Source of the DNA: Parascedosporium putredinis
Taxonomy: Eukaryota > Ascomycota > Sordariomycetes > Microascales > Microascaceae
Direction of reading: 5' to 3'
Length of the DNA: 64,000 nt
Assembly (NCBI GenBank): GCA_949357655.1
Contig: CASHTG010000018.1
Span: 1,550,001-1,614,000, forward strand
The position numbers and the translations under genes were made by a program. Below, piece by piece: positions 1 to 12,138 of this stretch. Positions within the stretch are counted from its first letter, which is position 1. Each line of letters opens with the position of its first letter. The notes beneath the pieces are model-generated. The model was given only the letters and a program-made list of their open reading frames with translations, did no database searches and was not told where the DNA came from.

Positions 1-2192
1 ACCATCCGGAAGGGTCGAGAGGATGGTGAATAGATGATGGATAGGTGCCTTGACAACCCCAGTTACCTTGGCCGCCCGATGAGAAGGGGTGGTGGCGGGC
101 GTAAAAGTGTCCTGCCTACTGCACAATTGCTTCTCGGTAAAGGGCAAGAGTCCAAAGGCCTCAACCACGGTTCCTACAAACTGGCGGATGCTTGACAGAA
201 ACACCTGGCTGACAACACCTGTATCTTGACCCTCGGAGTTCTCCTTGGCAATACCGCGCTTCCAGTACCGGAGAAGTGAGGTGAACATGTAGGAGATGAA
301 TTCGGTCGTATCGAAAGAAACCTTGATCTCCTTGGAAGCCGCGGCCGAGACTGATGTGATGAGGGTGTTCCACATCTTGAAAGCGGGAGTATCAGGGCTT
401 GCAAGGTCAGCGAAGTTCCTGTCTAGGATGGGTTGAACCACGCCGAAAACTCTGGATGCATTGTGCCGGAGCCACTTGGGTTCTAATGGTGGGAGTTCCA
501 TCGCATCAGCGAGTGGGTTCGTGAGAACCCGATCCTCCACCCATGGGCGACGTGTCGTGTTGTCGAAGAGACTAGTAAGAATAGTGATGGCCTGGTCAAC
601 GCGCTCCTCCGGTTGGCCGTTGGCACAGAGTTGTTGCATAATAGGCTTGACGGTGACATCCCAGTACTTGTCGACGAGTCCCTGGGACACACCAGGCTTG
701 AAGGTGTAGTAAAACAGGTTGCAAGCGCTGCCCAGGATGACATTTTGGAAACCTTCGTCGGCCTTGGGTGCCGACGGTTTTCGCTTCCACTGACTGCAGA
801 CAGGTTGGCAAAGGGTGGTGCCGAGCAGTTTGGTGTATGTAGGCTCCTCAAAGTGTAGCACATAGACGAATCGGTTCCAGGCATAGTTGGCCTCCTGTTT
901 CGTTGTCATGTCGCTGGAGTTGAAGCATAGCTGGATGACACGAAGCCAGCTGTTGAGGTATTGCCATTTCTCGAGGTGAATTCCGCGGAGGAGAAGAAGG
1001 ATGACGCTCCATATTTTGGGAACAAAGGGTGCGTCCTGCCTCGATCGTAACATCGTTTTCAGCCGTTCAATGCAAAAGTCGATATACTTTTGGTCGTCGA
1101 CCATGGCCTGGAAGAGCTCGGCAAGTTTCTTGGAAATCTGCCGATCCTTTCCGATGGAGGATGCAGCCTCAAACCCGAGGACAATAGCAGCGCCCCGAAT
1201 GTCCTTGTTGCTACTAAGGCAGTCAGTGAGGAGGTCGTGAATCCAGTTTGTGTGGGTGACCATCAAAGGCTTGCACTGCTTGACCAGGCGGCGATAAATC
1301 ATGACACGGGAGTGTATAATGCTTTTACCAGTCACATGCTGCTCAATATTGCTCAGCGCGGCAAGGAGACGGCCAACCCGGTCGGGGGTCATGACCCGCT
1401 GAGAAAAGTTTTGTTGCGCGACGACCTGGAGCAGATGGCGAGTTACGTCCTTGGAAACGGCAGAATCTCCAAACGAGCGGATGCAGTGATCGACCATGAA
1501 GATGCCAAACTCGTTGCTCAAAGAACTAGCGACGCCGGGGAAGTGTAAGATGGTGAGTAGGAAGGTAAGTGCGTGATTCGTGAGGGACGGGTCGGAGGGC
1601 GAGATGGTGATGTCACGCTGTATGAAGTCCATGAATCGGGGCATCCTCTCCTGGAGGGCGACTCTATCGGGCAGGTTGTTAGATGCTCGTAGGGCGCGAC
1701 TAAGAATGCCGTAGGCATCCATTTTGTCAATCCGGTCATCGCCGGCTAAGCGGCGGGCTGACGACTCCAGCATGGTGATGAGACTGCACTGGTTCGTCAC
1801 ACCATTGGCGGTATTGAACGCGATCTCAAGCGGGTTAGGAGAGAGGAAGGGTTTTAATATGCCCTTTGAGGCTTCGAGGCTTTGGATGAGGGTAAGAGCG
1901 GGCCCGAAGGCGGCGAGGCTTTGTTCTCAGCGTCGTAGCTGGGCGCTTCCCGGACTTGGGTATCCGAAGCAAAAGCTACGTTTTTCCCGCTTCGTCTCGA
2001 GCTGGGGTTGGACTCGGTCGCAGTAGATCGAGGGGAGTACACGCCGTTGGGCGGGGTCTGGAGGCTCAGTCTCGGATCGAAGGATTGGCGAGCCAAAACT
2101 TGCTTCAGGGGAGCATCGGCCATGGGATCGTATCGGGGCTCTTTAGGAGGAGTAGGAGGTCGAGGAGGAAGAGCTTGGAGGATCGCAGACAT
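1..2192 (-). CDS. rif1: Rif1-like telomere/replication-timing protein, N-terminal part
   Basis: Encodes the N-terminal about 730 residues of a Rif1 homologue; the gene runs off the left edge. Rif1 proteins bind telomeres and origins, bring PP1 phosphatase to late origins and influence double-strand-break repair in the nucleus. The start at 2192 opens with a proline-rich segment (ALPPRPPTPP) typical of fungal Rif1 starts, then about 100 disordered residues, then a long helical HEAT-like region from about residue 105 (IQSLEASKGILKPFLSPN). The frame breaks at a GGGCCC run at 1900-1905: upstream codons read in one frame and the rest in another, and one extra G or C rejoins them. No intron signals fit there. 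No further stop appears down to position 1. It is divergent from MPDU1. The family call rests on remembered similarity of the N-terminus and HEAT region; confidence is good but not certain. Confidence 0.8.
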
Positions 2193-4144
2193 AACGATTC
2201 TACCAAGCGCAAGGTTCCTGGCCGCGACAGAGTCGCTCGCAAGGGAGCGGAGGGGGAAGGGGGTGGAGTAAGCCCGTTAACCAGAAATTATACGATAGAC
2301 ATTGAGAGGCGCTTCAGACGAGAGGTCTAGGGCCTGGATGTCAAGATTCGCTCAGATGCGAAAAGGGAGAGCGGTGCGCAAGGGATTAGGAAAGCGCCGT
2401 TTCGAAAAGGCGATGAATTAAGGGGTAAAGGAGAAAGGGAAGGACGTGAGAATGAAGAATAGGTAGGAGGGAGAGGAAGAAAAAAAAAAGGAGTGCAGTA
2501 TCGTGATTTGAGAAGCAAAGTGCTAGGACGGACAGCGCATGCTTGATGGAGGCTGTTGGAGTCTGGTCGGACATGTACAAACGACATACCCCATTGCCTG
2601 GTGGACGACGGAGGACCAACTAAGCGAGGAAAAACCCATTAAACACGATCGCGCTCCCACGAACTGAACGCGTGCCTGTCGCGGAAGGCGCCAGGAGCTC
2701 TGTCCACCTAAAGTCTGTGCGAGGGACAAAGAGGCTCGAGTGGGGCAAGTAAGCCATTCTCAGCCAACCGCTTCTCGAGTTCAGGCCAGGGTCGCGACTT
2801 CAGCTGACCTGTGAGTTCTTTGCAAGCGGCATCAGTTGCCAGTCCCCTGATCCCAACTTAGACAGCACGCGAGGTGCATCTGAACTGGCCACTTCTTTGA
2901 GGCTGGCCACACTGGCTTGGCTGGATTGGCCACTAATACTACCACTGACACCCTGACGGAACCTGGATCTCTGGATACTGGTGATGATATCAAAGGACCT
3001 AATCATATAAGTCCGCACTGCTATAGTCCACACCTTTCAGGCCAACTTATCGCGGATAGCATATAATAGTACGAGGAGCTCTTCCTCTGTTAAGATTTAT
3101 ATGTCATTGCATTGCGTTCCTACCACATCTTGAAGTGTTTGCTAGAAAGCAGTGTCGAGGAGAGCAGGTTGGCGGGATTTGGAGACCAACTGCCATGCCT
3201 CGTAGCTTGCTAACACGAGTAAGGTACAATGAACGATGATGAGGACCACACCGTTTCTCAAGTGAGGCTGGGAAGAGCTCATAGGCAGTTGGACATCTCA
3301 ACCCTTACAAGGTAGATTTATGTACAGATCCAGGAGAGTGAGCTTCGTAATTTTACGGATTTGTATCTTAGTCGGAATGGCTGGCCAGTCGGTAAGTCGG
3401 CTTTACCAACAGTAGAGGAACAAACACATCCATAGATCACGGCAATTGGTCGGCCATACACTGACAGTTGGATCCCCGCGCCTGTCATTCTGACAAGATG
3501 GATCGCGTGCGGTTCTTGTGCTGGGAAAGCACGGCATGAAGGACTGTCTGAACCCTTCCGTCCCAATTTTCTTTTTCTCAACGAGACACCCTTTCTCAGC
3601 TTGGGGTCGCGCTAGAGGCCGAGCGGTTTGGCCGAATAACGCATATTTTCCTTTTTCTTTTTAATCCTGAATCAAGAGAAAAAGAGAATTGAAAAAAAGA
3701 CCCCCACAAAAAGAGGGTGTCTGCTGTGTTCAAGGCCGGTACTTGTAGTACAAAAAATCAGCCGAGAATTGATGCGGCGCAAAACGTGTCCACTTATAGA
3801 ACAGGGGTAACAATAGAAGGCAAGAGAAACATCCATAATAATTCGAACAAAAAAACTAAATAATCAATATTACATACTTCCTGTGGTGGTTCTACAAATC
3901 CACCACGACCCCCTTTGCCCTTCACGTAATATACCCTTCGTCATCGAAGCCCTCGACTCGTCGCGTCTAGCCTACCCCTCAAACATCACCTCTCGTGCGC
4001 TTCCCAAATCGGAGACAAAGCCCCTTGTGCGCGATCCATCAAAACGGAAGGGAAAATAGAAAATTCCTAAAGCAACAAAGCCACTTACACGCAACGCGCC
4101 AAAACAGCCGACAAAAAAAAACCACCACCACATCCCTCGCCACG
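2193..4144. other. Divergent intergenic region, RIF1/MPDU1 promoters
   Basis: About 1.95 kb between two divergent starts, so it should hold both promoters and 5' leaders. It contains A-rich and T-rich tracts (for example around 2480, 3650-3700 and 3850) and no open frame resembling a known protein. The 150 nt just before the MPDU1 start are A/C-rich and also open in frame from 3995, but the family-like protein begins at 4145. Confidence 0.6.
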
Positions 4145-5114
4145 ATGGACGTCCTCCGCAACACCCTCCAACCCATCACGCACAACCTGCCCGCGCCCAT
4201 CCGCGACCTGGGCGTCTCGCTCATCGGCGAGTCGTGCTACAAGACCCTTCTCCTCGACGTCGACCTCACCGACGAAGCCTGCCTCAAGCTCGCCATCTCC
4301 AAGGGTCTCGGCATCGGCATCGTCGCCGCCTCCTCCATCGTCAAGGTGCCCCAGATCCTCAAGCTCACCTCGTCGCGCAGCGCCGACGGCGTCTCCTTCC
4401 TCTCCTACCTCCTCGAGACCGCCGCCTACCTCATCGGCCTCGCCTACAACTTCCGCAACGGCTTCCCCTTTTCCACCTACGGCGAGACCGCCCTCATCCT
4501 CGTCCAAAACGTCGTCATCTCCGTGCTTGTCCTCCAGTACTCGGGCAAGAAGGGTCTCGCCGCCGCCTTTGTCGCTCTTCTGGCCGGCGCTGCCGGCGCG
4601 CTCTTTACTGATAATGTCCTCGACATGAAGACCCTGGGTTACCTCCAGGCCGGCGCCGGCACCCTCGGCGTCGCTAGCAAGGTTCCACAAATCCTTGCCA
4701 TCTGGTCCGAGGGTGGTACCGGCCAGCTTAGCGCCTTTACCGTACGTTCCACGCCTTGTAACCTTTTGTAAAATTTCCATTATTCCTGAAGCTAACCCGC
4801 TATCCTTTTCTCCCTAATCTAGGTCTTCAACTATCTCGTCGGATCCCTTACCCGCATCTTCACCACCCTCCAGGAGGTCGATGACAAGCTCATCCTCTAC
4901 GGTTTCATCGCCGGCTTCGCGCTCAACGCCGTTCTCGCCGCCCAGATGATCTTCTACTGGAACTCGCCTTCCTCTGCCGCCGCTAGCAAGAAGAAGCAGC
5001 CCCGCGTTATTGCCGCCCCCGTCAAGCGCGAGGCCGCCGCACCCTTTGCCGCCTCTCCTCGGCTACTTCCACCGGCACCACCCCCGCAAGGGCACCACCA
5101 GGAGGCGCGGTTAA
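4145..5114 (+). CDS. Mannose-P-dolichol utilization defect 1 (MPDU1/Lec35) homologue, PQ-loop membrane protein
   Basis: ER multi-pass protein of the MPDU1 family, needed for use of dolichol-linked mannose and glucose in N-glycan, O-mannose and GPI assembly. Two exons: 4145-4741 and 4823-5114, with an 81-nt GT...AG intron. It shows two PQ-loop motifs (SSIVKVPQILKL near residue 73 and ASKVPQILAIW near 185) and about seven hydrophobic segments, and is about 296 residues long, the usual family size. An in-frame ATG at 3995 is rejected because the N-terminus at 4145 matches the family. The 3' end has two apparent single-base losses, one within 5051-5061 and one in the C5 run 5081-5085. Allowing one base at each gives a tail ending RRRG then TAA at 5112, as I remember for fungal homologues. 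Read literally, the frame ends at 5134 with an unrelated tail. Convergent with MSD1. Confidence 0.88.
4742..4822 (+). other. Intron of the MPDU1 homologue
   Basis: Starts GTACGT and ends CTAG. Removing it joins the segment ending SAFT to VFNYLVGS in frame, in the last third of the protein. Confidence 0.85.
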
Positions 5115-5508
5115 GCCATTTCCGGCTGGTATAACTATTAAAAGCGGCTCTGTTTTAGAAAGAGCACGCTTTCCTACGGGTAGATCTTTTATGTTGTGTA
5201 GTCCAGGGCTCTCGTCCCTGTCTTTTTCTTTTGTTGTGTACACCACCCGTTTAACAAAAACCCCTCGAAGAATAGTAAATTTTAATCAAAGTTGAACGTA
5301 TACATGTCCCCGTGCTGGACGATATTTCCAAGCCTGTGAACAGGTGATGAAGATGTGAATGTTCTTGTTCCAACATGAAATCGTACACTGCCCCTATCTG
5401 TAGGAGTCTGTCTATATGTGAAAACTCGCCCATATAAAACACATCAAGAAGAAGAAAGGTCAACAGGAAAAAAAACAGGTGGAGAAAAAGTACAAGGCCT
5501 TGGGGCAG
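5115..5508. other. Convergent 3' spacer MPDU1/MSD1
   Basis: About 390 nt between two convergent stop codons. AT-richer than the flanks, with several A- and T-runs that could serve polyadenylation for both genes. No gene seen. Confidence 0.5.
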
Positions 5509-7804
5509 TTAGTCCCTCAACTTCAAGTGATACGTCGCCAGTTGCTCCTCCGTCATCTCACCAGGGCTCCTCGCGAACAAGTCCTCTCCCTTCATACTCT
5601 TGGGGAACGCGATGACGTCTCGAATCGAGTTAGTGCCGCTCAGCAGCGCACAGAGCCTGTCAAATCCAAAGGCGAAACCAGCGTGCGGTGGCGCGCACCG
5701 CAGGGCGCTGAGCAGGGGTGCGAAGTCGGCGATGCGCTCCTCGCTCATGCCTAGGATATCGCGCATGACGGCCTCCTGTATGTCGGCGCGGTGGAGACGG
5801 CGACTGCCGCCGCCGACCTCTGTGCCGTTGAGCACGAGGTCGTAGGAATCGGCCTTGGCTTGCAAGGGGTCGGTACGGAGGAGCTCAAAGTCGTGCGGCG
5901 TCAGAGGCGCAGTAAAAGGATGATGCGTGGAGTTGAAGCCGGCGGTGCCGCCTTGCCCCGGCGTGTCTTCCTCCTTGGGGCTGAAGAGGGGAATTCCGTG
6001 ACCCAGAGGAACTTGAATCCTTCCGACGCCTCTATCAGGTTTTTGAAACGGCAGCATCAAAGATGCGCTTGCGAACTTCGCCGAGGTTGGTAGAGCCACC
6101 ATAAAATGGCCCCTTTTTCCTCGCTTGGAAGACGACGACGTCACCGGGCTCTAGGTCACCGGGTCCCAAGTCTGGTAGTAATGGCTCTATGCCCTCGGGC
6201 CCCATCGATGAGAATCCGTCCAGAGGCTTCTGGGGATCGAAGATGAGCACCTGGGGCGTCCCATCTGGGTGGTCTCGGAACTGGGCATTGAGGCCGTTCA
6301 TAAACTCGTTTACAAAACCTCGTGCTTCGCGAACGGAAGACCCCAAGTGAAACTTCCAGGCTTCCACGATCGGCTCCTTGAGGTAGGTGATCATACCGAC
6401 GAAATTTTGGTCGAGGTGCCTCGTAACATCGGCAATCTACTATGAGTTAGAGAGCAAGGAATTGGAAAGGAAGGGTGGAGGTGCGCTGCGAACTTACCTG
6501 GCCGGGAATACGAAGATCGGGTTTATCGATTCCGTAGAGAGCCATACACTCCTGGTAAGTCATGCGCGGGAAAGGCTCGCTTGGGAGCGCGGGAATCGAT
6601 TGTGATTCCAGTTTCTGAACAGTGTTAGTCTCAGGGATTCCTCCAAAACTAGAAGGGGATGAGGAAGAGTGAGGGGGGATAATAGATACCTGAATGTCAG
6701 GTCGAGAGGCGTGCTGAGTCTGCACTGGGATGAAGGAGTCGCCGTATCGATATAAAACGTGGCCGTCGCGGAAGCGCTGCCACGTTGTTCGAACAATGTT
6801 CTCTATATCAGACGTGATCTTCTTTCCGTCCGCATACGACTTTTCAAGATCAAACTACAACCCCGCGGACCTATTAGCAAAAAGGGAGAACGACTGGGGC
6901 CGTCCAGGGCTGGTGCGTCGGGGGCAACACCCACCTGCATGAACTCGGGCTGTCTATCGGCGCGCAAATCCTCGTCTCTGAAGCAGATAGCAAACTGCTG
7001 GTAGCCGCGAATACCCGAAGCCATGAGCGCCTGCTTGTACTGCTGAGGACTCTGCACCAGGGCGTAGGCACGCCCCTTTGTGCGCGTGGGCACGAGGAAC
7101 TCGCGCGCACCCTCAGGGGTGGATTTGAAGAGCATGGGCGTGGTGACGGCGCTGAATTCGAGGTCGCTCGCGACGGCGCTCAACGTGGACTGCAGCCACT
7201 CCCTGAACCGTAGGCGGTGCCTGAACTCGGCGTGGAACCGCAGCTGCAGGAAGCGCGACTCGGGCGCAAAGTTGTCGCTCTCCGTCAGGGCGATGTCCTT
7301 GGGGAAGGGGCTGAGGCAGTCGACGGATTCGGCGACGAGCTCATACTGGGGAGGCGCATCCGGATCGGATGCCTTAGCCGGCTTCTCCACTAGCTCTCCC
7401 TTGATTGAAACGGCGCTGAAGAGAGGGATCTGGCGCAGTTTCTGCAACAACTCCTTTCCTTGGAAGACGACGGGGACCTCGATCCCGGCAGAGTCGCGGG
7501 TGACGGTGACGAAGCCCAGTTTTGAAGAGACGACTCGCTTCTTTTCCAGGGACCCGTTGACGGTCACGTCTTTGGCGGGCTTTGGGTTCACGAACAGATC
7601 CTTGGGGGATTCCTGGGGTAAGGGGCCGAGATATGCCTTGTACTCTTCGACAAGCTTCTCCCATTGCGACTCAGAGCTTGTCAGCTTGGCGGAGGATGGT
7701 GAGTAAAACCTGTTCTGGAGGTGGGTCCAAGACCTCGAGACCGAGGGTGACCGGAGGGAGGCAGCTCCCCTAAGGGAACATCTCCGCAGGGCCGAAGATG
7801 CCAT
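5509..7804 (-). CDS. msd1: Mitochondrial aspartyl-tRNA synthetase
   Basis: Class II aminoacyl-tRNA synthetase that charges mitochondrial tRNA-Asp. Four exons on the minus strand (7804-6935, 6854-6690, 6614-6498, 6436-5509) with introns of 80, 75 and 61 nt; about 693 residues. The N-terminus (MASSALRRCSLRGAASLRS) is Arg/Ser-rich and acid-free like a mitochondrial presequence. Next come an OB-type anticodon-binding region, class II motif 2 (FRDEDLRADRQPEF, split from FDLEKSY by intron 1) and motif 3 near the C-terminus (GFAFGFDRL). A GAD-like bacterial-type insertion precedes the C-terminal catalytic half, as in bacterial and mitochondrial AspRS. Two apparent single-base losses break exon 4: the T5 run at 6040-6044 and the G4 run at 5988-5991 (plus strand). 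One base at each gives a continuous catalytic domain. An in-frame ATG at 8029 is less likely because it lacks presequence character. Confidence 0.92.
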
Positions 7805-10026
7805 ATGGGTTATAGGTGTGGATGGTGCGATGAAATCGACATCACTATGCCGTATAGAAGGCAGAAGATAAGAAGCTCGACTGAGTGAATGAGACTGAAA
7901 TGGAACATCGCATGTTGTTTGCACTGTCACTCTCATTGGAGAAATAATTCTTTTTAGGTGGTCCAAGCTCCACATGGGATCGTTAAACCACACGACAAGG
8001 CAGAACAGAGCACAGCACGACAGCAGCACTGAGCTTCAAGACTGAAAAAAGTGCTCTACGAAAGAGGCGAAAGGCATTTGGCAAAAAAGGGCACCAAGGG
8101 ACCCATATACTAGCTTTCAGATTTTATTTGATCATTTATTCATATCTACTACTTAATATGTACACAATCGTGCAAGTAGTTCCTGTTACGGGTGCGATTT
8201 GCAGCACCGCCAGCTTGATTGAGGGTTGTATATGTTTTAAAAAGGGCACTTGAAAATTGAGAACTTGAACGGGGAGGTGAAGAATGTGGTGTTGGCAGAG
8301 TGCGAGGAGCCCAGCTTGTTATATCACTTGATTGACAACGGAGCTAGCTTGGGTTCTCATTCTCACAAGACAGCAAGGAAAGGATGGCGGTTGCTAAATG
8401 CGTGGCTGCGTACAACCGGCCGCTCAACATTGGCCTTGTCCAGATCCCGCTAGAGTCAGGGAAAGATGTGGGTAGGATGTGGAATGAGGCTGACAACGTA
8501 TGAAATAAAGGGATGGGGCTCGAGATGAAGACAACTCTTATCAACGAGCCGTTTAAGAAAGACCTCTACTTCAGGGTAATCAGATTGCCGTTTTCTTCGC
8601 GTCCGATAAAGTCAAGGTAAGGGTGTGTCAGACGCAGATATCATGGTGCCTACCAACCATTACAGCAGAACCACTTAGGCCCCCGAAGGGGAGAGTTCTA
8701 CTGCTCTGTTTGGAGACCACCAAAATCATCTAGAGCACGAAGGTATCATCACCTAGTAACCAATGTTAGCCTGCATTCTGAGAGCAAGAATATAGGAGTT
8801 GAACGCGAGGAATGGAGCGTTGTGGTTCTTGGGTTCATAGGTTGGGGGTACTCACATTTACTTGAAGGAGGGATGAAGAAGAAAGGAAAAAAATTCCACA
8901 CACAATTCGCGGCTGTTCCCCAAATATTTCAACCAACCTCTCAATGTGGGGTCACGTCGGCAGAACTTTGGAGGAATTATGTGGTCGACTGCGTTGCCCA
9001 GAACAGGGGTTCAATTCTTTGGGGGCAACAAGGTGAAGTGGTAATTTCAACTGTGTCGCACTGGGGTCCTTTTGGGGAATTGATCTAGAGCCTGTGCCAA
9101 TACGTCAGGGCACATGTACCAAGTACTGGCAGCATGTGGGCGCTGGGGTGTCAGCGCCTTTCCCTAGAACCAGCAATTCCTAGCGCCGCCTTCCCCGGGA
9201 ACTTACAAAGGTCCGCTCAATTGATCCATTGAGGCAGCTTGTGTCAATCGAGGTCCCTTCGATGTTCCAAGTCCCAAGCTATCGGGGTGTTGAGGCCAGT
9301 CGTGAATCCGAGTTCACTGGTGTTACGGTCTTCCGGCCCTGTGCTCGCCCCCAAGGACTTTCGTCTCGGCTCCCAGCCACATAAATTCCCAAGCAGCCTC
9401 GTCCGGCCTTGGCATTTGAATTTCTTCTTCCCTTGTGCGGTCATAGGTGACTCCATAATACGGAAACTATCCAACCCGGGAACTAACGATCATCCTCCCA
9501 CACCTCCCTCTACTGGCTCCCTGATTTTCGCCCGCCAACCGCCAGCTAAATCCGCCAGCCCAAAACCTCGCCTTACGCAACGTCAGCAGCCTGACGATAA
9601 TTTCCGTCTGGGTCCCCCGCGCCCAGGATATCAACAAACTCGGTTCGACCAACGTCAACGCCTCGATTCGAGCTCAACGCCTCTTTCCCCGGACATCTCA
9701 AAAGTTGTCGGCTTCGAATTCGTCCTGCTGCGGGGTTTTCTTTTCGGGTTCTCTTCTTCTTTCTTTATTCTCGCCCCTGCCGATCGGGCTCCTTCCTTGG
9801 TCCATCGATTCCCTGAGATTCGTACGTCTCATGGCACCGACCATCTCCGCCATCCTCCACGTCTTCCGTCGATTCGACCTTTCGCGATAACTTCCTCGGA
9901 GAGTCGATTCCGTCTCAAGTACATTTTATTCCCTTCGCTTCTCACTCATCGGCGGCTCCCCGTCCCGACGAGAACCAAGTCGACCGCTGCTGGCCCCTTT
10001 GGCCCAACCCTCCACACAGCACCGAC
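7805..10026. other. Divergent intergenic region MSD1/AP180
   Basis: About 2.2 kb between divergent starts. The last about 700 nt before AP180 are C/T-rich, as for a long fungal 5' leader. A 324-codon open frame from 9239 overlaps AP180 exon 1 in another frame; it is Pro/Arg/Ser-rich with no family character and I treat it as chance. No RNA gene seen between 8050 and 9230. Confidence 0.6.
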
Positions 10027-11829
10027 ATGTCGAGCTCATTTGAGAAGTCCGTCAAGGGCGCCACCAAAATCAAGGCCGCACCTCCCAAAACCAAGTATAT
10101 TGAGCACATTCTTGTGGCGACCCATTCCGGAGAGGCCGGTATTGGCGAGGTGTTTCGGGCCCTGCAATTCCGCCTGCGCGATTCGACGTGGACTGTTGTT
10201 TTCAAGGGCTTGATCACGGTTCACTTCATGATCCGCGAGGGGCGAGCGGATGCCACTCTTCAATATCTTGCCAAACATACCAATATCCTCGCCATTAGCA
10301 GCTTCACCGATGGTGAGTAACCCCCGCCCTCGTTTTCTATTTTGCTTTTTTCTCCAATTCCCTCTTCATCCATTGGGCTTGGTCCTCATGGGCCCGTCCG
10401 ATTGATGCATCCGGCTAATCTCTTGGGTACCAGCTCAAACGCAAGGTCGCAACATCCGCCACTACGCGCGATATCTCAGCGAACGAGCCCGGGCATACAG
10501 GGACACAAAATGCGACTGGGTCAGGGCCAAGGAATCCCGCCTTGAGGAATTATCGGTAGAGAAGGGACTCCTGCGCGAGACTGAGGTGGTACAGCACCAG
10601 ATTTCCGCCCTCCTGGCTTGCGATGTAAGCGATTTGGAATATTCCTCGAGCCGCAAACACGATGAGTTTGCTAACCCAACTTCGCGCAGATTATGGACCA
10701 AGACCCGGAAAATGAGATCTCAATAACAGCATTCCGCTTGCTCGTGCTCGATCTGCTCGCCCTCTTCCAGGTCCTCAACCAGGGACTCATCAACATTCTA
10801 GGTATGCCGTGGCGTTCCCAATCGCTTGGCCCACCAGTCCAACGCTAACCCTCTTTTCCAGGTCACTTCTTCGAGATGTCCAAGCCTGACGCGGAGCGAG
10901 CCCTCAACGTTTACCGGAAATTCACAAAGCAGACCGACTATGTGGTGCAGTACTTAGGGGTTGCGCGCCAACATGAGCACCACACCCGGGTAGAGGTTCC
11001 GAAGTTGAAGCACGCGCCCGTTCACCTTGGTCGCCAGCTAGAAGAGTACCTCCGCGATCCTGATTTTGAAGTGCATCGCAGGCAATACATCGCCGAGCTT
11101 GACGCAAAGAAAAAGTCGGGACGGACAGGAGGAACTTCGGGGATCGCCCGACTCCAGCCACCCGAATCCAGCTCCTCTTCCAAACCGACTGCCGCCGCTG
11201 CCTCCTCATCTACCAACGGGTCGCAACCTCCGCCGAAGTCCGCGCAGACTACCAAAGGACCTGACAAGGATCTAATCGACTTCTTTGACTCTATCGAACA
11301 GAATCAGACAACCATGGCAGTAGACCCGACGGCGCAGGCCCCCAAGCCCAGCCTCAGATTCCCGTCCATACAAACATGGCGTTTGTAAATGCCGCCCCCT
11401 TCCAGGTGCAACCCACTGGCTTCATTGGCAATGGCGCCATTATGGCCCAACCCACGGGCTTCGGGGCACACAATCCCTTCCAACAGCAAGTCTTGGCTGG
11501 TTTCGCTCCTCAACCGACAGGTGTTCCTCTCCAACCCAACCTCACCGGCGCTGGCTTCGGGGGCTTTACGCCTCAACCAAGCTTCCAACCTAGCACTCTT
11601 GGCACCATCCCCCAGAATACCATTGCCTCCTTCCAGCAACCCACCATGACCGGCGCCCCTCCCTCGGGGCACCGCAGGTGACAAATCCGTTCCGCGCCTC
11701 CATGCTTGTCAACCAACAAGTGCCATCCCCCATCCAAGCTAACACCCTGTCTACGCCGACTAGCCCAGCGGCCAACAGGTTGTCCACCAATCCTTTGCCC
11801 TGGCCCAGCAAACCGGAGGTGTCTTCCCT

Positions 11830-11864
<35 letters not shown>

Positions 11865-12138
11865 ACCTGCACCTCTCCAGCCTATGGCTACCGGGACGAA
11901 CCCTTTTGCCAAGAATCTTGCGGCACCCCAGCAGCAGCCTCAGCAGACTGCCGCGACTCCGGGTGCCCTTGTGCCTCAGGCCACGGGGACTAATCCCTTC
12001 CGCCAAAGCGCATTCGTCAACCACAACACAGGCATGGGGTGGCAGCACAATCAAACGCCCATGGGTGGTGGCCTGGACCAAATGCAGACTGTCCCTGTCT
12101 TCCCACGCCCTGCGCAGCAGACTCCTTGGCAACAGTAG
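10027..12138 (+). CDS. AP180/YAP1801-type ANTH-domain clathrin assembly protein
   Basis: Endocytic adaptor that binds PI(4,5)P2 through an N-terminal ANTH domain and recruits clathrin and EH-domain proteins through a disordered tail. Four exons: 10027-10312, 10434-10624, 10690-10801 and 10862-12138; about 622 residues. The ANTH domain spans about residues 1-280, with a family-like start (MSSSFEKSVKGATKIKAAPP) and core (FRALQFRLRDSTWTVVFKGL). The tail is Gln/Pro/Thr-rich and carries several NPF motifs (TNPFRAS, TNPFAK, TNPFRQS), the ligands of EH domains, plus a CAG/CAA-coded polyglutamine run near 11,830-11,870. Three apparent single-base losses break the tail: C5 at 11,339-11,343, C3 at 11,661-11,663 and T3 at 11,794-11,796. 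Each rejoined frame brings NPF or QPTGF repeats into line. Convergent with TFB3. Confidence 0.9.
11826..11867 (+). repeat. CAG/CAA trinucleotide run (polyglutamine)
   Basis: Imperfect CAG/CAA repeat inside the AP180 tail. In the protein frame it gives an uninterrupted glutamine run; in the literal downstream frame it would read as Ser/Asn. Such runs commonly vary in length between strains. Confidence 0.8.

Noticed and set aside
4085..4780. 231-codon minus-strand frame opposite MPDU1
   Set aside because: It is the antisense of MPDU1 exon 1; Glu/Gly/Asp-rich as expected from GC-rich codons read backwards.
9239..10213. 324-codon plus-strand frame before AP180
   Set aside because: Pro/Arg/Ser-rich, overlaps AP180 exon 1 out of frame, and lacks any family resemblance; probably the C/T-rich 5' leader.
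10862..12138. Programmed ribosomal frameshifting in AP180 and other genes
   Set aside because: Too many sites, no common slippery sequence, and the same kind of lesion occurs in unrelated genes.
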